Under the pieces are notes generated by a model. It did not search any database, was not told the DNA's origin, and saw nothing but the letters and a program-made list of their open reading frames with translations. A stretch of DNA of 42,463 nt from an uncultured Pelagibacteraceae bacterium (GTDB lineage: Bacteria; Pseudomonadota; Alphaproteobacteria; Pelagibacterales; Pelagibacteraceae): contig CACNVX010000009.1 in assembly GCA_902624045.1 (NCBI GenBank), positions 1 to 42,463 of the forward strand. Reading direction: 5' to 3'. Positions within the stretch are counted from its first letter, which is position 1; the number at the start of each line of letters is the position of its first letter. This document shows, in pieces, positions 33,615-42,301 of this stretch. Position numbers and translations under genes: made by a program.

Positions 33615-34397
33615 ATGACGACCGGAACCACTGCATCAGGAACTTATTACTTATACAATAAAAAGTATCAAGATGTGCCAATAGTATTTGTGCATGGTGT
33701 AGGTCTTACTCACGAAATATGGCAGCCTCAGCTTGAATTTTTTAATTATCATTCAACTCTTGCTTATGACATTTTAGGTCATGGAAAATCGCCATTAGAA
33801 AAAGGAGAAATCAGTTTTCATGATTTTTCTGACCAACTAATTGAGTTGATAGATCATCTTAATATTAAAAAAATTCATCTTGTTGGTTTTTCGATAGGGT
33901 CTTTAATTGCAAGAGATTTTGCAACGAAACATAATGAACGATTACATACATTAACTCTTTTGTGTTCTATTTATAAAAGAACTGAGGAACAGCAAAAAAT
34001 TATAAATCAAAGGTTTGAACAAGCAAAACAAGAATTAAAACTTTCAAAACAAGCCTTGAAAAGATGGTTTACTGATAAATATCTAGAAAATAATCCAGAA
34101 ATATATGAAAAAATAAGTTCAATTTTATCTGCTAATAATATGAATAATTTTCTAAAGGTTTACGAATTATTCGTTAAACATAAAAATGATGAAGATTTTA
34201 ATAAAATTAAAGCTAACACACTGGTTATGACAGGTGAATATGACATTGGCTCAACTGTAAAAATGTCTCAAGAATTGAATGCTTTGATCTCTAAAAGTCA
34301 GTTAAAGATCGTAAAAGATGGAAAACATCTTTGTGGTATTGAGTGTGCTGATGATGTAAATTTAACAATCAAAAAATTTATTGAATCAGATGAGTAA
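33615..34397 (+). CDS. Alpha/beta-hydrolase
   Basis: A 260-residue alpha/beta-hydrolase. Oxyanion loop FVHGVGLTHEIW (26-36), nucleophile Ser93 in VGFSIGSLIAR, acid Asp in VMTGEYDIG and His in KDGKHLCGIE near the end. It resembles enol-lactone hydrolases such as PcaD and the aminoacrylate hydrolase RutD. The ATG at 33615 is preferred over the adjacent TTG at 33612. It overlaps the start of the aldehyde dehydrogenase by 8 bases. In an operon with a flavin monooxygenase it would hydrolyse an ester, lactone or imine/enamine product of oxygenation; the exact substrate is unknown. Confidence 0.87.
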   Translation: MTTGTTASGTYYLYNKKYQDVPIVFVHGVGLTHEIWQPQLEFFNYHSTLAYDILGHGKSPLEKGEISFHDFSDQLIELIDHLNIKKIHLVGFSIGSLIARDFATKHNERLHTLTLLCSIYKRTEEQQKIINQRFEQAKQELKLSKQALKRWFTDKYLENNPEIYEKISSILSANNMNNFLKVYELFVKHKNDEDFNKIKANTLVMTGEYDIGSTVKMSQELNALISKSQLKIVKDGKHLCGIECADDVNLTIKKFIESDE

Positions 34398-35871
34398 ACT
34401 TAAACAATATAAAATGTTTATTAATGGTGAGTGGGTTGACTCCGAAAGTAAAAAAACATTTGAAACTCTTAATCCAGAACATAATGAGCCTTGGGCAGTT
34501 GTTCCAGAAGCAAGTGCTAAAGATGTTGATAATGCAGTTAAGGCTGCTCAAAAAGCATTTGAGGGTGAATGGCCAAAGTTACTACCTAGAGAAAGAGCTA
34601 AATTTTTAAGAGCTATTGGAAATCAATTGCGAGAGAATGCAGAGATGCTTGGTGAAATAGAAACTATTGATACTGGAAAGCTTTTTAGGGAAACAAAAAA
34701 ACAAGCTATTTATATTGCAGAATACTATGACTATTATGCAGGTTTAGCAGATAAGGTTGAGGGAACTGTTCTTCCAATAGACAAACCAAACATTCAAGCA
34801 ATAACAACCAGGATTCCTATTGGAGTAGTGGCAGCAATTATTCCTTGGAATTCTCAAATGTTTTTAACAGCAACTAAATTGGCTCCTGCACTTGCAATGG
34901 GCAATACAGTTGTAATTAAATCTTCAGAACTAGCCCCAGCTGTTTTGTTCGAATTCGCAAAATTAATTGAAAAAACTGGTATTCCGAAAGGTGTGGTAAA
35001 TGTAATTACAGGATTTGGAGATCCTTGTGGTAAAAGCTTAACCACTCACAACTTGGTTGAAAAAGTTGCTTTTACTGGTGGTCCTGAAACAGCGAGGCAT
35101 ATAATTAGAAACTCAGCAGAAAATTTATCAGAGGTAAGTTTAGAGCTAGGTGGAAAAAGTCCAGTAGCCGTCTTTAACGATGCAGAGCAAGAAAATGCAA
35201 TAAATGGGATTACAGCTGGAATTTTTGGTGCAAGTGGACAGAGCTGTATAGCTGGTTCAAGACTTTACTTACAAAAAGGAATTTATGATGAATTTTTAGA
35301 CAAACTCTCAAAACGTGCATCAAAAATAAAAATTGGAGCACCAATGGATCCCGAAACAGAGATGGGACCTTTAAGTAACTTTAAACAATTAGAGGTAATT
35401 GAAAAAAATATAAAAGATACAATTGATCAAGGTGGAAAAATTAAATGTGGTGGTGAAAGACATTCTTTTTCAAATAAAGGATATTACTTTCCTCCAACAA
35501 TTATCGAATGTGATAATCACAATCTACCTGCTGCAGAAAATGAATTGTTTGGACCTGTATTATCAGTCATGAAATTTGACACAGAAGAAGAAGTAATTCT
35601 AAAAATGAATGATAATCAATATGGGTTATCTTCTGGGGTTTATACTAGTAATTTGTCACGAGGGATGAGAGTCTCTAAAGCAATTCGAGCGGGTATAACT
35701 TTTGTTAACACTTATAGACTTATATCTCCATCTGCACCTTTTGGAGGTATTAAAGATAGCGGCTATGGCAAAGAAGCTGGGATCGACTCAATTAAAGACT
35801 ATACAAGAGTTAAAACTACTTGGTTTTATACCTCAGACGAGCCATCTCTAGACCCCTTCTCAATTAGATAA
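34390..35871 (+). CDS. NAD(P)-dependent aldehyde dehydrogenase
   Basis: A 493-residue ALDH from the ATG at 34390 (an upstream TTG at 34381 is less likely). Key residues: Asn154 (IPWNS), Lys177 (IKSSE), Glu252 (SLELGGKSP), Cys286 (ASGQSCIAGSRLY), and PFGGIKDSGYGKEAG near the end. The Ala-Gly after the Cys and the KLFRETKKQ segment resemble the 2-hydroxymuconic/aminomuconic/betaine-aldehyde group. It ends the five-gene operon; a hairpin follows 8 bases later. It would convert the aldehyde product of the pathway to an acid with NAD(P). Confidence 0.9.
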   Translation: MSKLKQYKMFINGEWVDSESKKTFETLNPEHNEPWAVVPEASAKDVDNAVKAAQKAFEGEWPKLLPRERAKFLRAIGNQLRENAEMLGEIETIDTGKLFRETKKQAIYIAEYYDYYAGLADKVEGTVLPIDKPNIQAITTRIPIGVVAAIIPWNSQMFLTATKLAPALAMGNTVVIKSSELAPAVLFEFAKLIEKTGIPKGVVNVITGFGDPCGKSLTTHNLVEKVAFTGGPETARHIIRNSAENLSEVSLELGGKSPVAVFNDAEQENAINGITAGIFGASGQSCIAGSRLYLQKGIYDEFLDKLSKRASKIKIGAPMDPETEMGPLSNFKQLEVIEKNIKDTIDQGGKIKCGGERHSFSNKGYYFPPTIIECDNHNLPAAENELFGPVLSVMKFDTEEEVILKMNDNQYGLSSGVYTSNLSRGMRVSKAIRAGITFVNTYRLISPSAPFGGIKDSGYGKEAGIDSIKDYTRVKTTWFYTSDEPSLDPFSIR

Positions 35872-35878
35872 TTTTTTC

Positions 35879-35904
35879 AAATTAGCAGTTAAATGAGCTA
35901 ATTT
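35879..35904 (+). terminator. Hairpin after the aldehyde dehydrogenase gene
   Basis: AAATTAGC and GCTAATTT form a perfect 8-bp stem with a 10-base loop just after the operon's last stop codon. The following tract is TTGTCG, so it is a weak terminator at best, or a processing or operator element. Confidence 0.45.
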
Positions 35905-35909
35905 TGTCG

Positions 35910-35938
35910 TTGAATATTCAATTTATTCATACTTAAAT
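35910..35938 (+). promoter_or_regulatory. Candidate livK promoter with overlapping palindrome
   Basis: TTGAAT (35910-35915) and TTAAAT (35933-35938) are 17 bases apart, a plausible sigma-70 promoter 38 bases before the livK start. The -35 box is the left half of the perfect palindrome TTGAATATTCAA (35910-35921), which could be a repressor site. Confidence 0.4.
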
Positions 35939-35976
35939 TACCTTTTTATAAATTGTTAACAATATAGAGGAAGATA

Positions 35977-37167
35977 ATGAGAAAACTATTTATTGCTGCA
36001 TTTATGTTTGTTTCAGCTTTTACAACAAACTCTTTTGCAGACGGACATGGTATCAAAATGGGTATCATTTTAGGATTTACAGGTCCTATTGAATCTCTTA
36101 CACCAGCAATGGCTGATTCAGCTGAGCTTGCATTTAAAGAAGCTTCTGACTCAGGTTCATTACTAGGTGGTAAATATATTAAAGCTGAGAGAGCTGATTC
36201 AACTTGTGTTGACTCTGCAGCAGCAACAACAGCAGCTGAAGGTTTAATTGCTGGTGGTGTTGTGGCAATCATGGGAGCGGACTGTTCTGGTGTAACTGGT
36301 GCAATTGCAACGAATGCAGCAGTACCAAATGGTGTAGTTATGATTTCACCATCTGCTACTTCTCCAGGTTTGACTACTTTAGATGATAATGGGTATTTCT
36401 TTAGAACAGCTCCATCAGATGCTAGAGGTGGTCAAGTTTTAGCTGATATTACAAAAGATAGAAAAGTAAAAACTATTGCAGTTACACATACAAATAATGA
36501 CTATGGTAAAGGTTTAGCAGATGTTTATGTTGCAGGTGTTAAAGCTCATGGAATTAAAGTAACGGCAGTAACAGCTCACGAAGAAGGTAAAGGTGACTAC
36601 GGTGCTGAAGTTGCAACACTTGCAGCAGCAGGTGGTGATGCTTTAGCAGTTCTTGGTTACCTAGATCAAGCAGGTGGAATGATTATCCAAGGATCTTTAG
36701 ATGCTGGATCATTTGATACTTTCGTTTTATCTGATGGTATGATTGGAGATTCTTTAACAGATAGATTTGGTAAAGATCTTAATAAATCATTTGGATCTCT
36801 TCCAGGATCAACTGGAAAAGGTGCTGGTAAATTTGCAGAAGTTGCAAAGGCTGCAGGAATTGATTCTTCAGGACCATACACTGGTGAGTCATATGATGCT
36901 GCTGCGCTAATTGCTTTGGCGATGCAAGCAGGAGGAAAAGCAGATAGAGCAACTGTACAAGCAAATGTAATGGCTGTTGCTAACGCACCAGGAACAAAAA
37001 TCTATCCAGGTGAACTTAAAAAAGGTCTTGATTTATTAGCTAAAGGTAAGCAAATAAACTATGAAGGCGCAACTGCTGTAGAATTTACAGATGTTGGTGA
37101 AGCTTTTGGTTCTTTCTTAGAGAAAGAAATTAAAGGTGGAAAATTTAAGACCAAAAAACAAAGATAA
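35977..37167 (+). CDS. livK: LivK-type periplasmic binding protein of a branched-chain-amino-acid-family ABC importer
   Basis: A secreted 396-residue type-I periplasmic binding protein. Residues 1-21 are the signal peptide (ends NSFA). The mature N-terminus, HGIKMGIILGFTGPIESL, and the region AIMGADCSGVTGAIA are Peripla_BP_6 features, with a disulphide-capable Cys pair (TCVDS and ADCSG). Ribosome site GAGGAAG precedes the ATG. It has richer GC and simple Ala/Gly codons, as for abundant proteins. It lies 105 bases after the five-gene operon, and its permeases and ATPases are encoded convergently at 39217-42463, separated by two other transporters. Ligand unknown: amino acids, amides, urea or aromatic acids are all bound by this family. 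Confidence 0.88.
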   Translation: MRKLFIAAFMFVSAFTTNSFADGHGIKMGIILGFTGPIESLTPAMADSAELAFKEASDSGSLLGGKYIKAERADSTCVDSAAATTAAEGLIAGGVVAIMGADCSGVTGAIATNAAVPNGVVMISPSATSPGLTTLDDNGYFFRTAPSDARGGQVLADITKDRKVKTIAVTHTNNDYGKGLADVYVAGVKAHGIKVTAVTAHEEGKGDYGAEVATLAAAGGDALAVLGYLDQAGGMIIQGSLDAGSFDTFVLSDGMIGDSLTDRFGKDLNKSFGSLPGSTGKGAGKFAEVAKAAGIDSSGPYTGESYDAAALIALAMQAGGKADRATVQANVMAVANAPGTKIYPGELKKGLDLLAKGKQINYEGATAVEFTDVGEAFGSFLEKEIKGGKFKTKKQR

Positions 37168-37177
37168 TTAGATTAAT

Positions 37178-37210
37178 AAAAACCCCAGTAAAATTTTACT
37201 GGGGTTTTTT
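37178..37210. terminator. Bidirectional intrinsic terminator
   Basis: CCCCAGTAAAATTTTACTGGGG is a perfect inverted repeat (at least 9 bp plus a 4-base loop) flanked by five A on one side and six T on the other. It can stop transcription from livK and from the convergent TauE/SafE operon, whose stop codon it overlaps. It is the only convergent junction in the window with a clear terminator. Confidence 0.92.
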
Positions 37211-37970
37211 ATATAGTGTTAAATACTCTCAAAATCCCAAAAACTGAAATAAATATCAGAAAATAAAATACAACTTTTCTGTAAAGCGCTTCTTTACTTT
37301 TTACAAAAAACTTATTACCAATAAAAACTCCTATTGGCAGCATAATTATTAATGGAACTGTCCGATAGATTGTTGTCATATCTACAATATCTGCAAAGTA
37401 ACTTAAAATAAATGCATACACATCCGTTACAAAAAATAATGCAGCTAAAGATCCTCTAATCACACTCGGTTGAATACTGGTAACTAATAAAAAGAGTGCA
37501 ACTGGCATTCCTCCTAATGTTGTTAAACCATTTAGAGTACCTGATAAAATACCAACTGAAATTTTTGTTTGGCTATTATTAATTTTGATATTTTCATAAC
37601 CCTTCATAAGTAATATTGAAAAAAATATAATTATTACACATACAGATAAATGAGTGATGTCTGCTGACAAATATTTGAGTAAAAATAAACCTATTGGAGA
37701 CCCAATAGCCATACCTATTAATATAGTGAAAACAAATCTCCAATCAATTTTGTTCCAAACATAAGGTGCCATAAAAATACTAATAAGAACTTCAAGAATT
37801 AAAATGATTGGAACAATTTCTATTGCAGGAATAATAAAAGAAAATCCAGAAATACATGTTGCCGAAAATCCAAAGCCGTTAAATCCTCTAATAATCGAAG
37901 CAATAAGCACAGTTGAAATAATTAAAATGAATTCTACTAAGGTTAAATCCAGATAATTTAACCAATTCAT
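37209..37970 (-). CDS. TauE/SafE-family sulfite/organic anion permease
   Basis: A 253-residue inner-membrane protein with about eight hydrophobic segments. GFNGFGFSATCISGF near residue 30 and LSGTLNGLTTLGGMPVALFLL near 140 are the two internal repeats of the TauE/SafE family, whose members export or import sulfite, sulfoacetate and other anions. It overlaps the MFS gene by 4 bases (ATGA) and is the last gene of the Liv transcript. Function beyond the family cannot be stated. Confidence 0.85.
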   Translation of the reverse strand: MNWLNYLDLTLVEFILIISTVLIASIIRGFNGFGFSATCISGFSFIIPAIEIVPIILILEVLISIFMAPYVWNKIDWRFVFTILIGMAIGSPIGLFLLKYLSADITHLSVCVIIIFFSILLMKGYENIKINNSQTKISVGILSGTLNGLTTLGGMPVALFLLVTSIQPSVIRGSLAALFFVTDVYAFILSYFADIVDMTTIYRTVPLIIMLPIGVFIGNKFFVKSKEALYRKVVFYFLIFISVFGILRVFNTI

Positions 37971-39139
37971 TTAATACTCTTTTTCATATCTGCTCTTATA
38001 ATTGAAAATAAAATTAAAACTAAAAATGGAATACACATTAAATTTAAGACTTTCCAACTGGTAATTGAAATTAATACTCCTGCAGAAAGACTTCCTATTG
38101 CTGTTGCAGAAAATACAACTAAATCATTAAATCCTTGTGCCTTAAATTTTTCGTGATCTTGATATGTTGTAACTAGCAAACTAGTCCCTGAAATATATAG
38201 AAAATTCCATCCGATACCTAACAAGATAAGTGATATTAAATAATTTATAAAATTTGGTTCAAAAAAGCTCATTATAATTGTTAGTAAATAAAAAAAGGTT
38301 CCAGCATACATTATATTTGAAGGACCATATTTATTTATTAAATTCCCTGTAATTAAAGATGGTAAAAACATTCCAAGAACATGAAATTGAATTACAATTC
38401 CAACTTTATCGACACTAATGTTGTGTATAAAATGCATACTAATTGGTGTTGCTGTCATTAAGAATGCCATAACAACATAACCAAATGTTGCTGAAAACAT
38501 AGCTTGAAGAAATTTTGGATCTAAAAAAAACTCTTTATAACTCCTGACTTCTTTATTAAGATTAATTTCATCATTTTGTACATTAGTATTTTTGTAAAAA
38601 CTTAAGATAATAGCTGGCATAATTGTGAAACATGCTAAAGCAAGATAAGATCCAACATAAACATGATCACTTACAAGATTTTTTGTAAAATTTGCAAGAC
38701 TTATTCCTATAAATGCAGAAACTATTCCTGCTAATAGAAGCATCGAAACAGCTTTTGGAGCTTTTTGTTTTTCAACACTTTCTGCTGCTGCAAATCTGTA
38801 CTGATGAATGAAAGCCATACCTGTACCAAGAAAAAAACATGATAATGAAAAAATTATAAAGTTATTATTTAGAATTGCATAAGCTGATAGTAGACTTGCA
38901 AGTGAACTACCAATTGAAGCTAAAACAAAACCAAGTCTTCTCCCTATTACAGACATTACTTTTGCAGCAAATACAGTTGAAATAGCTATCCCAACTACAT
39001 AAATTGAGGGTGGAAAAGTTGCTAATGCTTTTATTGGAGAAATTTCACTCCCTATTATACCACTTAAAAAAACAGTTACATTCGCTGCGGTGAAACCAAA
39101 TATTTGGCTTAAAATAAGTAACCAAAGATTTCTATTCAT
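37967..39139 (-). CDS. MFS transporter
   Basis: A 390-residue protein with twelve predicted helices. The loop between helices 2 and 3 reads MSVIGRRLGFVLAS, a form of the MFS loop motif GxxxDRxGRR, and a central cytoplasmic loop separates the halves around residue 195. YRTYQ-like end helices are followed by a short basic tail. It begins within the stop of a 23-residue peptide gene (TAATG) and overlaps TauE by 4 bases. Being in the Liv transcript it may export a by-product of the imported compound; no specific substrate can be read. Confidence 0.85.
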   Translation of the reverse strand: MNRNLWLLILSQIFGFTAANVTVFLSGIIGSEISPIKALATFPPSIYVVGIAISTVFAAKVMSVIGRRLGFVLASIGSSLASLLSAYAILNNNFIIFSLSCFFLGTGMAFIHQYRFAAAESVEKQKAPKAVSMLLLAGIVSAFIGISLANFTKNLVSDHVYVGSYLALACFTIMPAIILSFYKNTNVQNDEINLNKEVRSYKEFFLDPKFLQAMFSATFGYVVMAFLMTATPISMHFIHNISVDKVGIVIQFHVLGMFLPSLITGNLINKYGPSNIMYAGTFFYLLTIIMSFFEPNFINYLISLILLGIGWNFLYISGTSLLVTTYQDHEKFKAQGFNDLVVFSATAIGSLSAGVLISITSWKVLNLMCIPFLVLILFSIIRADMKKSIK

Positions 39140-39210
39140 TAAAAAAATAAATACTTATCAGCCATATACATGGCCCAAGCTATTGCGGCACCTAATATAA
39201 TATATTTCAT
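39139..39210 (-). CDS. 23-residue single-helix membrane peptide
   Basis: A short open frame between livM and the MFS gene, beginning ATG at 39210 and stopping TAA at 39139, encodes MKYIILGAAIAWAMYMAD plus KYLFF. One hydrophobic helix with a Lys at each end fits a membrane micropeptide. Its start is 6 bases from the livM stop and its stop overlaps the MFS start as TAATG, the same coupling used by established genes here. The 77-base gap is otherwise unexplained. There is no clear ribosome site, which is common in this window. It could assist the Liv permease or simply couple translation; existence as a protein is inferred. Confidence 0.5.
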   Translation of the reverse strand: MKYIILGAAIAWAMYMADKYLFF

Positions 39211-39216
39211 ATGAGT

Positions 39217-40587
39217 TTATTTTATTTCTATTTTTTCAGGAAGTATACCTTTTGGTCTATATCTCATAATGGTTAGCAACCCTATGCCAATAACTAAAAA
39301 CCTAAAATATGGTGCACTTTCAATTAAATGAACTCTTACTGAATTTGTCTCAGGTAAATGAGACGTGAATAAGTTTATTAAAAATAAAGCCATTGGAGCA
39401 GCTTCAACCCATAAGAACCAAACTACAAAACCTCCTAATATTGCACCAAAGTTATTGCCGGTACCGCCAACAATTACCATTACCCAAATTACAAATGTGT
39501 ACCTCATTGGTCTATAACTTCCTGGGGTAAATAAACCATCGTTTGTTACCATCATGGCTCCAGCAATACCAACAATTGCTGAACCTAAAATAAAAATAAA
39601 TAAATGCTCTTTTACTATATTTTTACCCATGGCGCTTGCTGCTTCTTCATTATCTCTTATCGCTCTCATTTTTCTTCCCCAGGGTGAATAAAGAGCTTTT
39701 TGCGTCACAATAAGCAAAACTATGACGACAGACAAAAATAATCCTGTGAAACAAAGCTTGACGTAAATTGAGGACGCATCAATGACTAGTTGACTAAGGG
39801 CATCTTGTCTCTCTGTAAATGAATTAATCATACTGAGTTTTTTTGTATGAAATTTTTCAACCAAATTAATAAACCATTGTGAGGTTTGAAGATCTATCTC
39901 ATAAGGGGCTGGTCTTTTTAAACCAATCACATTTTTTACACCTCTTGCTAACCACTCTTCATGTTTAATTATTGAAACCACAATTTCTGCAATCAATAAT
40001 GTGGCTATTGCTAAATAATCTGCTCTTAAACCTAAAGCTATTTTTCCAACAATGAAAGCTAATCCACCGGCCAAAAAAGCTCCACCAATCCAAGAAAATA
40101 AAACCGGCAATCCCATTCCTCCAAGAAATCCTGTTTTTGCAGGATCAACAGCCTCTATTGCCTCTATACCTGGAGTAGCAGTTAATCTTAATAATAATAT
40201 TCCACCAATTATTATAAATGCAATTCCATAAGTTCTATATTTTGACTTATTAAAGTATTTTAACAAGTAACGAATTAAAACTATCATCACGACAATTATC
40301 CAAAAACAAATAAGAATATTCAGTCCACCAGCTTGCCATGCTTGTTGTACAGGATCTACAGATACCAAAACAACTGCTAAACCACCTAAAGCAGTGTAAC
40401 CCATTATTCCAAAATTTATTAGTCCAGCATAACCCCATTGTATATTAGCTCCAATTGTCATAACTGCAGAAATTAAGCAATAATTTAGAATTGTTAGAGC
40501 AATTGACCAGGATTGAAATATCCCAACTAATAAAATTAATACAAGCATTATTGAGTATGCAGCTATTATATTCGAATACTTTCTCAT
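39217..40587 (-). CDS. livM: LivM-type ABC permease with inserted loop
   Basis: A 456-residue inner-membrane permease of the branched-chain-amino-acid family. Conserved LivM features include INFGIMGYTALGGLAVV, LRADYLAIATLLIAEIV and AIRDNEEAASAMGKN with the following helices. At 456 residues it exceeds E. coli LivM (~425). About 65 extra residues around 215-285 form a hydrophilic loop, and a periplasmic or cytoplasmic segment is added near 110-160. It overlaps livH as ATGA. A small membrane-peptide gene follows 6 bases downstream. Confidence 0.9.
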   Translation of the reverse strand: MRKYSNIIAAYSIMLVLILLVGIFQSWSIALTILNYCLISAVMTIGANIQWGYAGLINFGIMGYTALGGLAVVLVSVDPVQQAWQAGGLNILICFWIIVVMIVLIRYLLKYFNKSKYRTYGIAFIIIGGILLLRLTATPGIEAIEAVDPAKTGFLGGMGLPVLFSWIGGAFLAGGLAFIVGKIALGLRADYLAIATLLIAEIVVSIIKHEEWLARGVKNVIGLKRPAPYEIDLQTSQWFINLVEKFHTKKLSMINSFTERQDALSQLVIDASSIYVKLCFTGLFLSVVIVLLIVTQKALYSPWGRKMRAIRDNEEAASAMGKNIVKEHLFIFILGSAIVGIAGAMMVTNDGLFTPGSYRPMRYTFVIWVMVIVGGTGNNFGAILGGFVVWFLWVEAAPMALFLINLFTSHLPETNSVRVHLIESAPYFRFLVIGIGLLTIMRYRPKGILPEKIEIK

Positions 40588-41594
40588 ATTGTTTTTCCTT
40601 TAAATATTCCAGAGGGTCTTATCAATAAGACTATTACTAAAATTGAAAATGAGACTGCAAATTTATAATCTGTAGATAATAATTGCATTAAAGAGTCTGG
40701 TTCCATACTCTCGGGTACCAAGTAGGCAATAAATCTTTTATAGGCATATGTTATAAGTATTTCTGCAAAAGCTATTACATATCCACCAAGGAAAGCTCCA
40801 AAAGGATTTCCAATTCCTCCAACTATTGCAGCTGCAAATATAGGTAACATGTTATTAAAATAGACGAATGGTCGGTAACTTTTATCTAAACCATATAAAA
40901 TACCACCAACCGTGGCTAAAACCCCAGCGATTACCCATGTTATAAGAACAACTCTTTTTGGATCTATACCTGAAAGTAAAGCTAAATCTTCATTATCTGA
41001 GTAAGCCCGCATACTAGTCCCAGTTTTTGTTTTATTGAGAAACCAAAACATTATCGAAACTATAATTAAAGTTATAACAATTGTAATGGCTTGTGTTGAT
41101 TTAAGTGTTAGGCCTTCATTTAAACCAGTCATCTCTTTAAATTCTGTTGCTTTTAAAATAAATTTTTCCCCATCTAAAAATCTTCTATCAGATGGACCTA
41201 TTATAATTCTTATAATTGCTTGAGTAACAAACATTACACCAACACTTACCATTGCGAATTGGACTGGTGGACTTTTTTTTATTCTATAGTAACTAAAAAC
41301 GAATTTATCAATTAACAGCATATATAAAATCATCATTACAATAGCAAATGGGATTGTTAAAAGAGCTGTGGGTAAAAAACCAAGTCCTAGCCCTATTGAT
41401 TGAAAATAATAAGTTAATAAAACAGCAAACATAGTTCCAAATGACATCATGTCTCCAGTAGCAAAATTTGCAAATCTCAAAACTGCATAAATTAGTGTTA
41501 CAAAAATTGCACCTAATGCTAATTGAGATCCATAAGCTAACGCTGGTATTATTGTAAAATTTGTTAGAACAACTATTGCATTTATAAAATCCAT
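40584..41594 (-). CDS. livH: LivH-type ABC permease
   Basis: A 336-residue permease with the LivH hallmarks: YGSQLALGAIFVTLIYAVLR with ANFATGDMM, MRAYSDNEDLALLSGID as the ATPase-docking loop, and PIFAAAIVGGIGNPFGAFLGGYV. Two loops (after the fourth and eighth helices) are longer than in E. coli LivH (~308). It lies between livF (TAATG overlap) and livM (ATGA overlap), so LivF, LivH and LivM are strictly co-translated. Confidence 0.92.
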   Translation of the reverse strand: MDFINAIVVLTNFTIIPALAYGSQLALGAIFVTLIYAVLRFANFATGDMMSFGTMFAVLLTYYFQSIGLGLGFLPTALLTIPFAIVMMILYMLLIDKFVFSYYRIKKSPPVQFAMVSVGVMFVTQAIIRIIIGPSDRRFLDGEKFILKATEFKEMTGLNEGLTLKSTQAITIVITLIIVSIMFWFLNKTKTGTSMRAYSDNEDLALLSGIDPKRVVLITWVIAGVLATVGGILYGLDKSYRPFVYFNNMLPIFAAAIVGGIGNPFGAFLGGYVIAFAEILITYAYKRFIAYLVPESMEPDSLMQLLSTDYKFAVSFSILVIVLLIRPSGIFKGKTI

Positions 41595-42301
41595 TATCCT
41601 CCTAAAAACGAACGTCTTACTTCAGGATCGTTAAGTAATTCATTGCCCGATCCTTCAAATTTATTTTGTCCAGTAACTAATACATATCCTCGATCTGATA
41701 TACTTAGAGCTTGTTTTGCATTTTGTTCTACCATTATTACTGCAACATTTGTCTTTTTAACTTTAATAATGTGTTCAAACAGTTCATCCATAACGATTGG
41801 AGAAACACCAGCAGTTGGTTCATCTAACATTAACACTGAAGGTTCGCTCATTAATGCTCTACCAAGAGCTACTTGTTGCCTTTGACCACCAGATAATTGT
41901 CCAACTATTTGTGATTTTTTTTCACTTAATATAGGGAATAAATTGTATATATTTTCTATCATTTGATCTAAACCCTCTTCTCTTAAAAAGCCTCCAATTT
42001 CTAAATTTTCTCTAACTGTAAGCTCTGCAAATACATTTCTTGTTTGAGGAACAAATGAAATACCTTGTTTCACTCTGTCTTGTGGTGAAATTTTAGAAAT
42101 ATCCTTTCCATCAAGAGTTACACTTCCAGACTTTAAATTTAAAAGCCCTAACATTGCTTTCATAGCGGTAGATTTTCCCGCTCCATTAGGACCTAAAATT
42201 GCAACGATCTCTCCTCTATTTGCGCTTATGCTACATGAGCTAATAATATCAGGACCATCTCCATAACCAGCTGTCATTTGTGTTCCCTCAAAAAAAGCCA
42301 T
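41594..42301 (-). CDS. livF: LivF-type ABC ATPase
   Basis: A 235-residue ATPase: Walker A GPNGAGKSTAMKAM, Q-loop FVPQTRNVF, signature LSGGQRQQVALGRAL, Walker B VLMLDEPTAGVSP, switch region MVEQNAKQAL, and the C-terminal RRSFLGG ending typical of LivF. It overlaps livG upstream by one base (TAATG) and livH downstream by one base. Length equals the family norm. Confidence 0.93.
   Translation of the reverse strand: MAFFEGTQMTAGYGDGPDIISSCSISANRGEIVAILGPNGAGKSTAMKAMLGLLNLKSGSVTLDGKDISKISPQDRVKQGISFVPQTRNVFAELTVRENLEIGGFLREEGLDQMIENIYNLFPILSEKKSQIVGQLSGGQRQQVALGRALMSEPSVLMLDEPTAGVSPIVMDELFEHIIKVKKTNVAVIMVEQNAKQALSISDRGYVLVTGQNKFEGSGNELLNDPEVRRSFLGG

Noticed and set aside
30155-35871. A canonical Rut pyrimidine-degradation operon
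   Set aside because: There are no recognisable RutB, RutC, RutE, RutF or RutG genes, and a ThDP enzyme and PF06684 protein are present instead.
41035-41223. Open frames opposite to or in other frames of the transporter and enzyme genes
   Set aside because: They lie wholly inside better-supported genes, lack conserved motifs and have composition expected of shadow frames.
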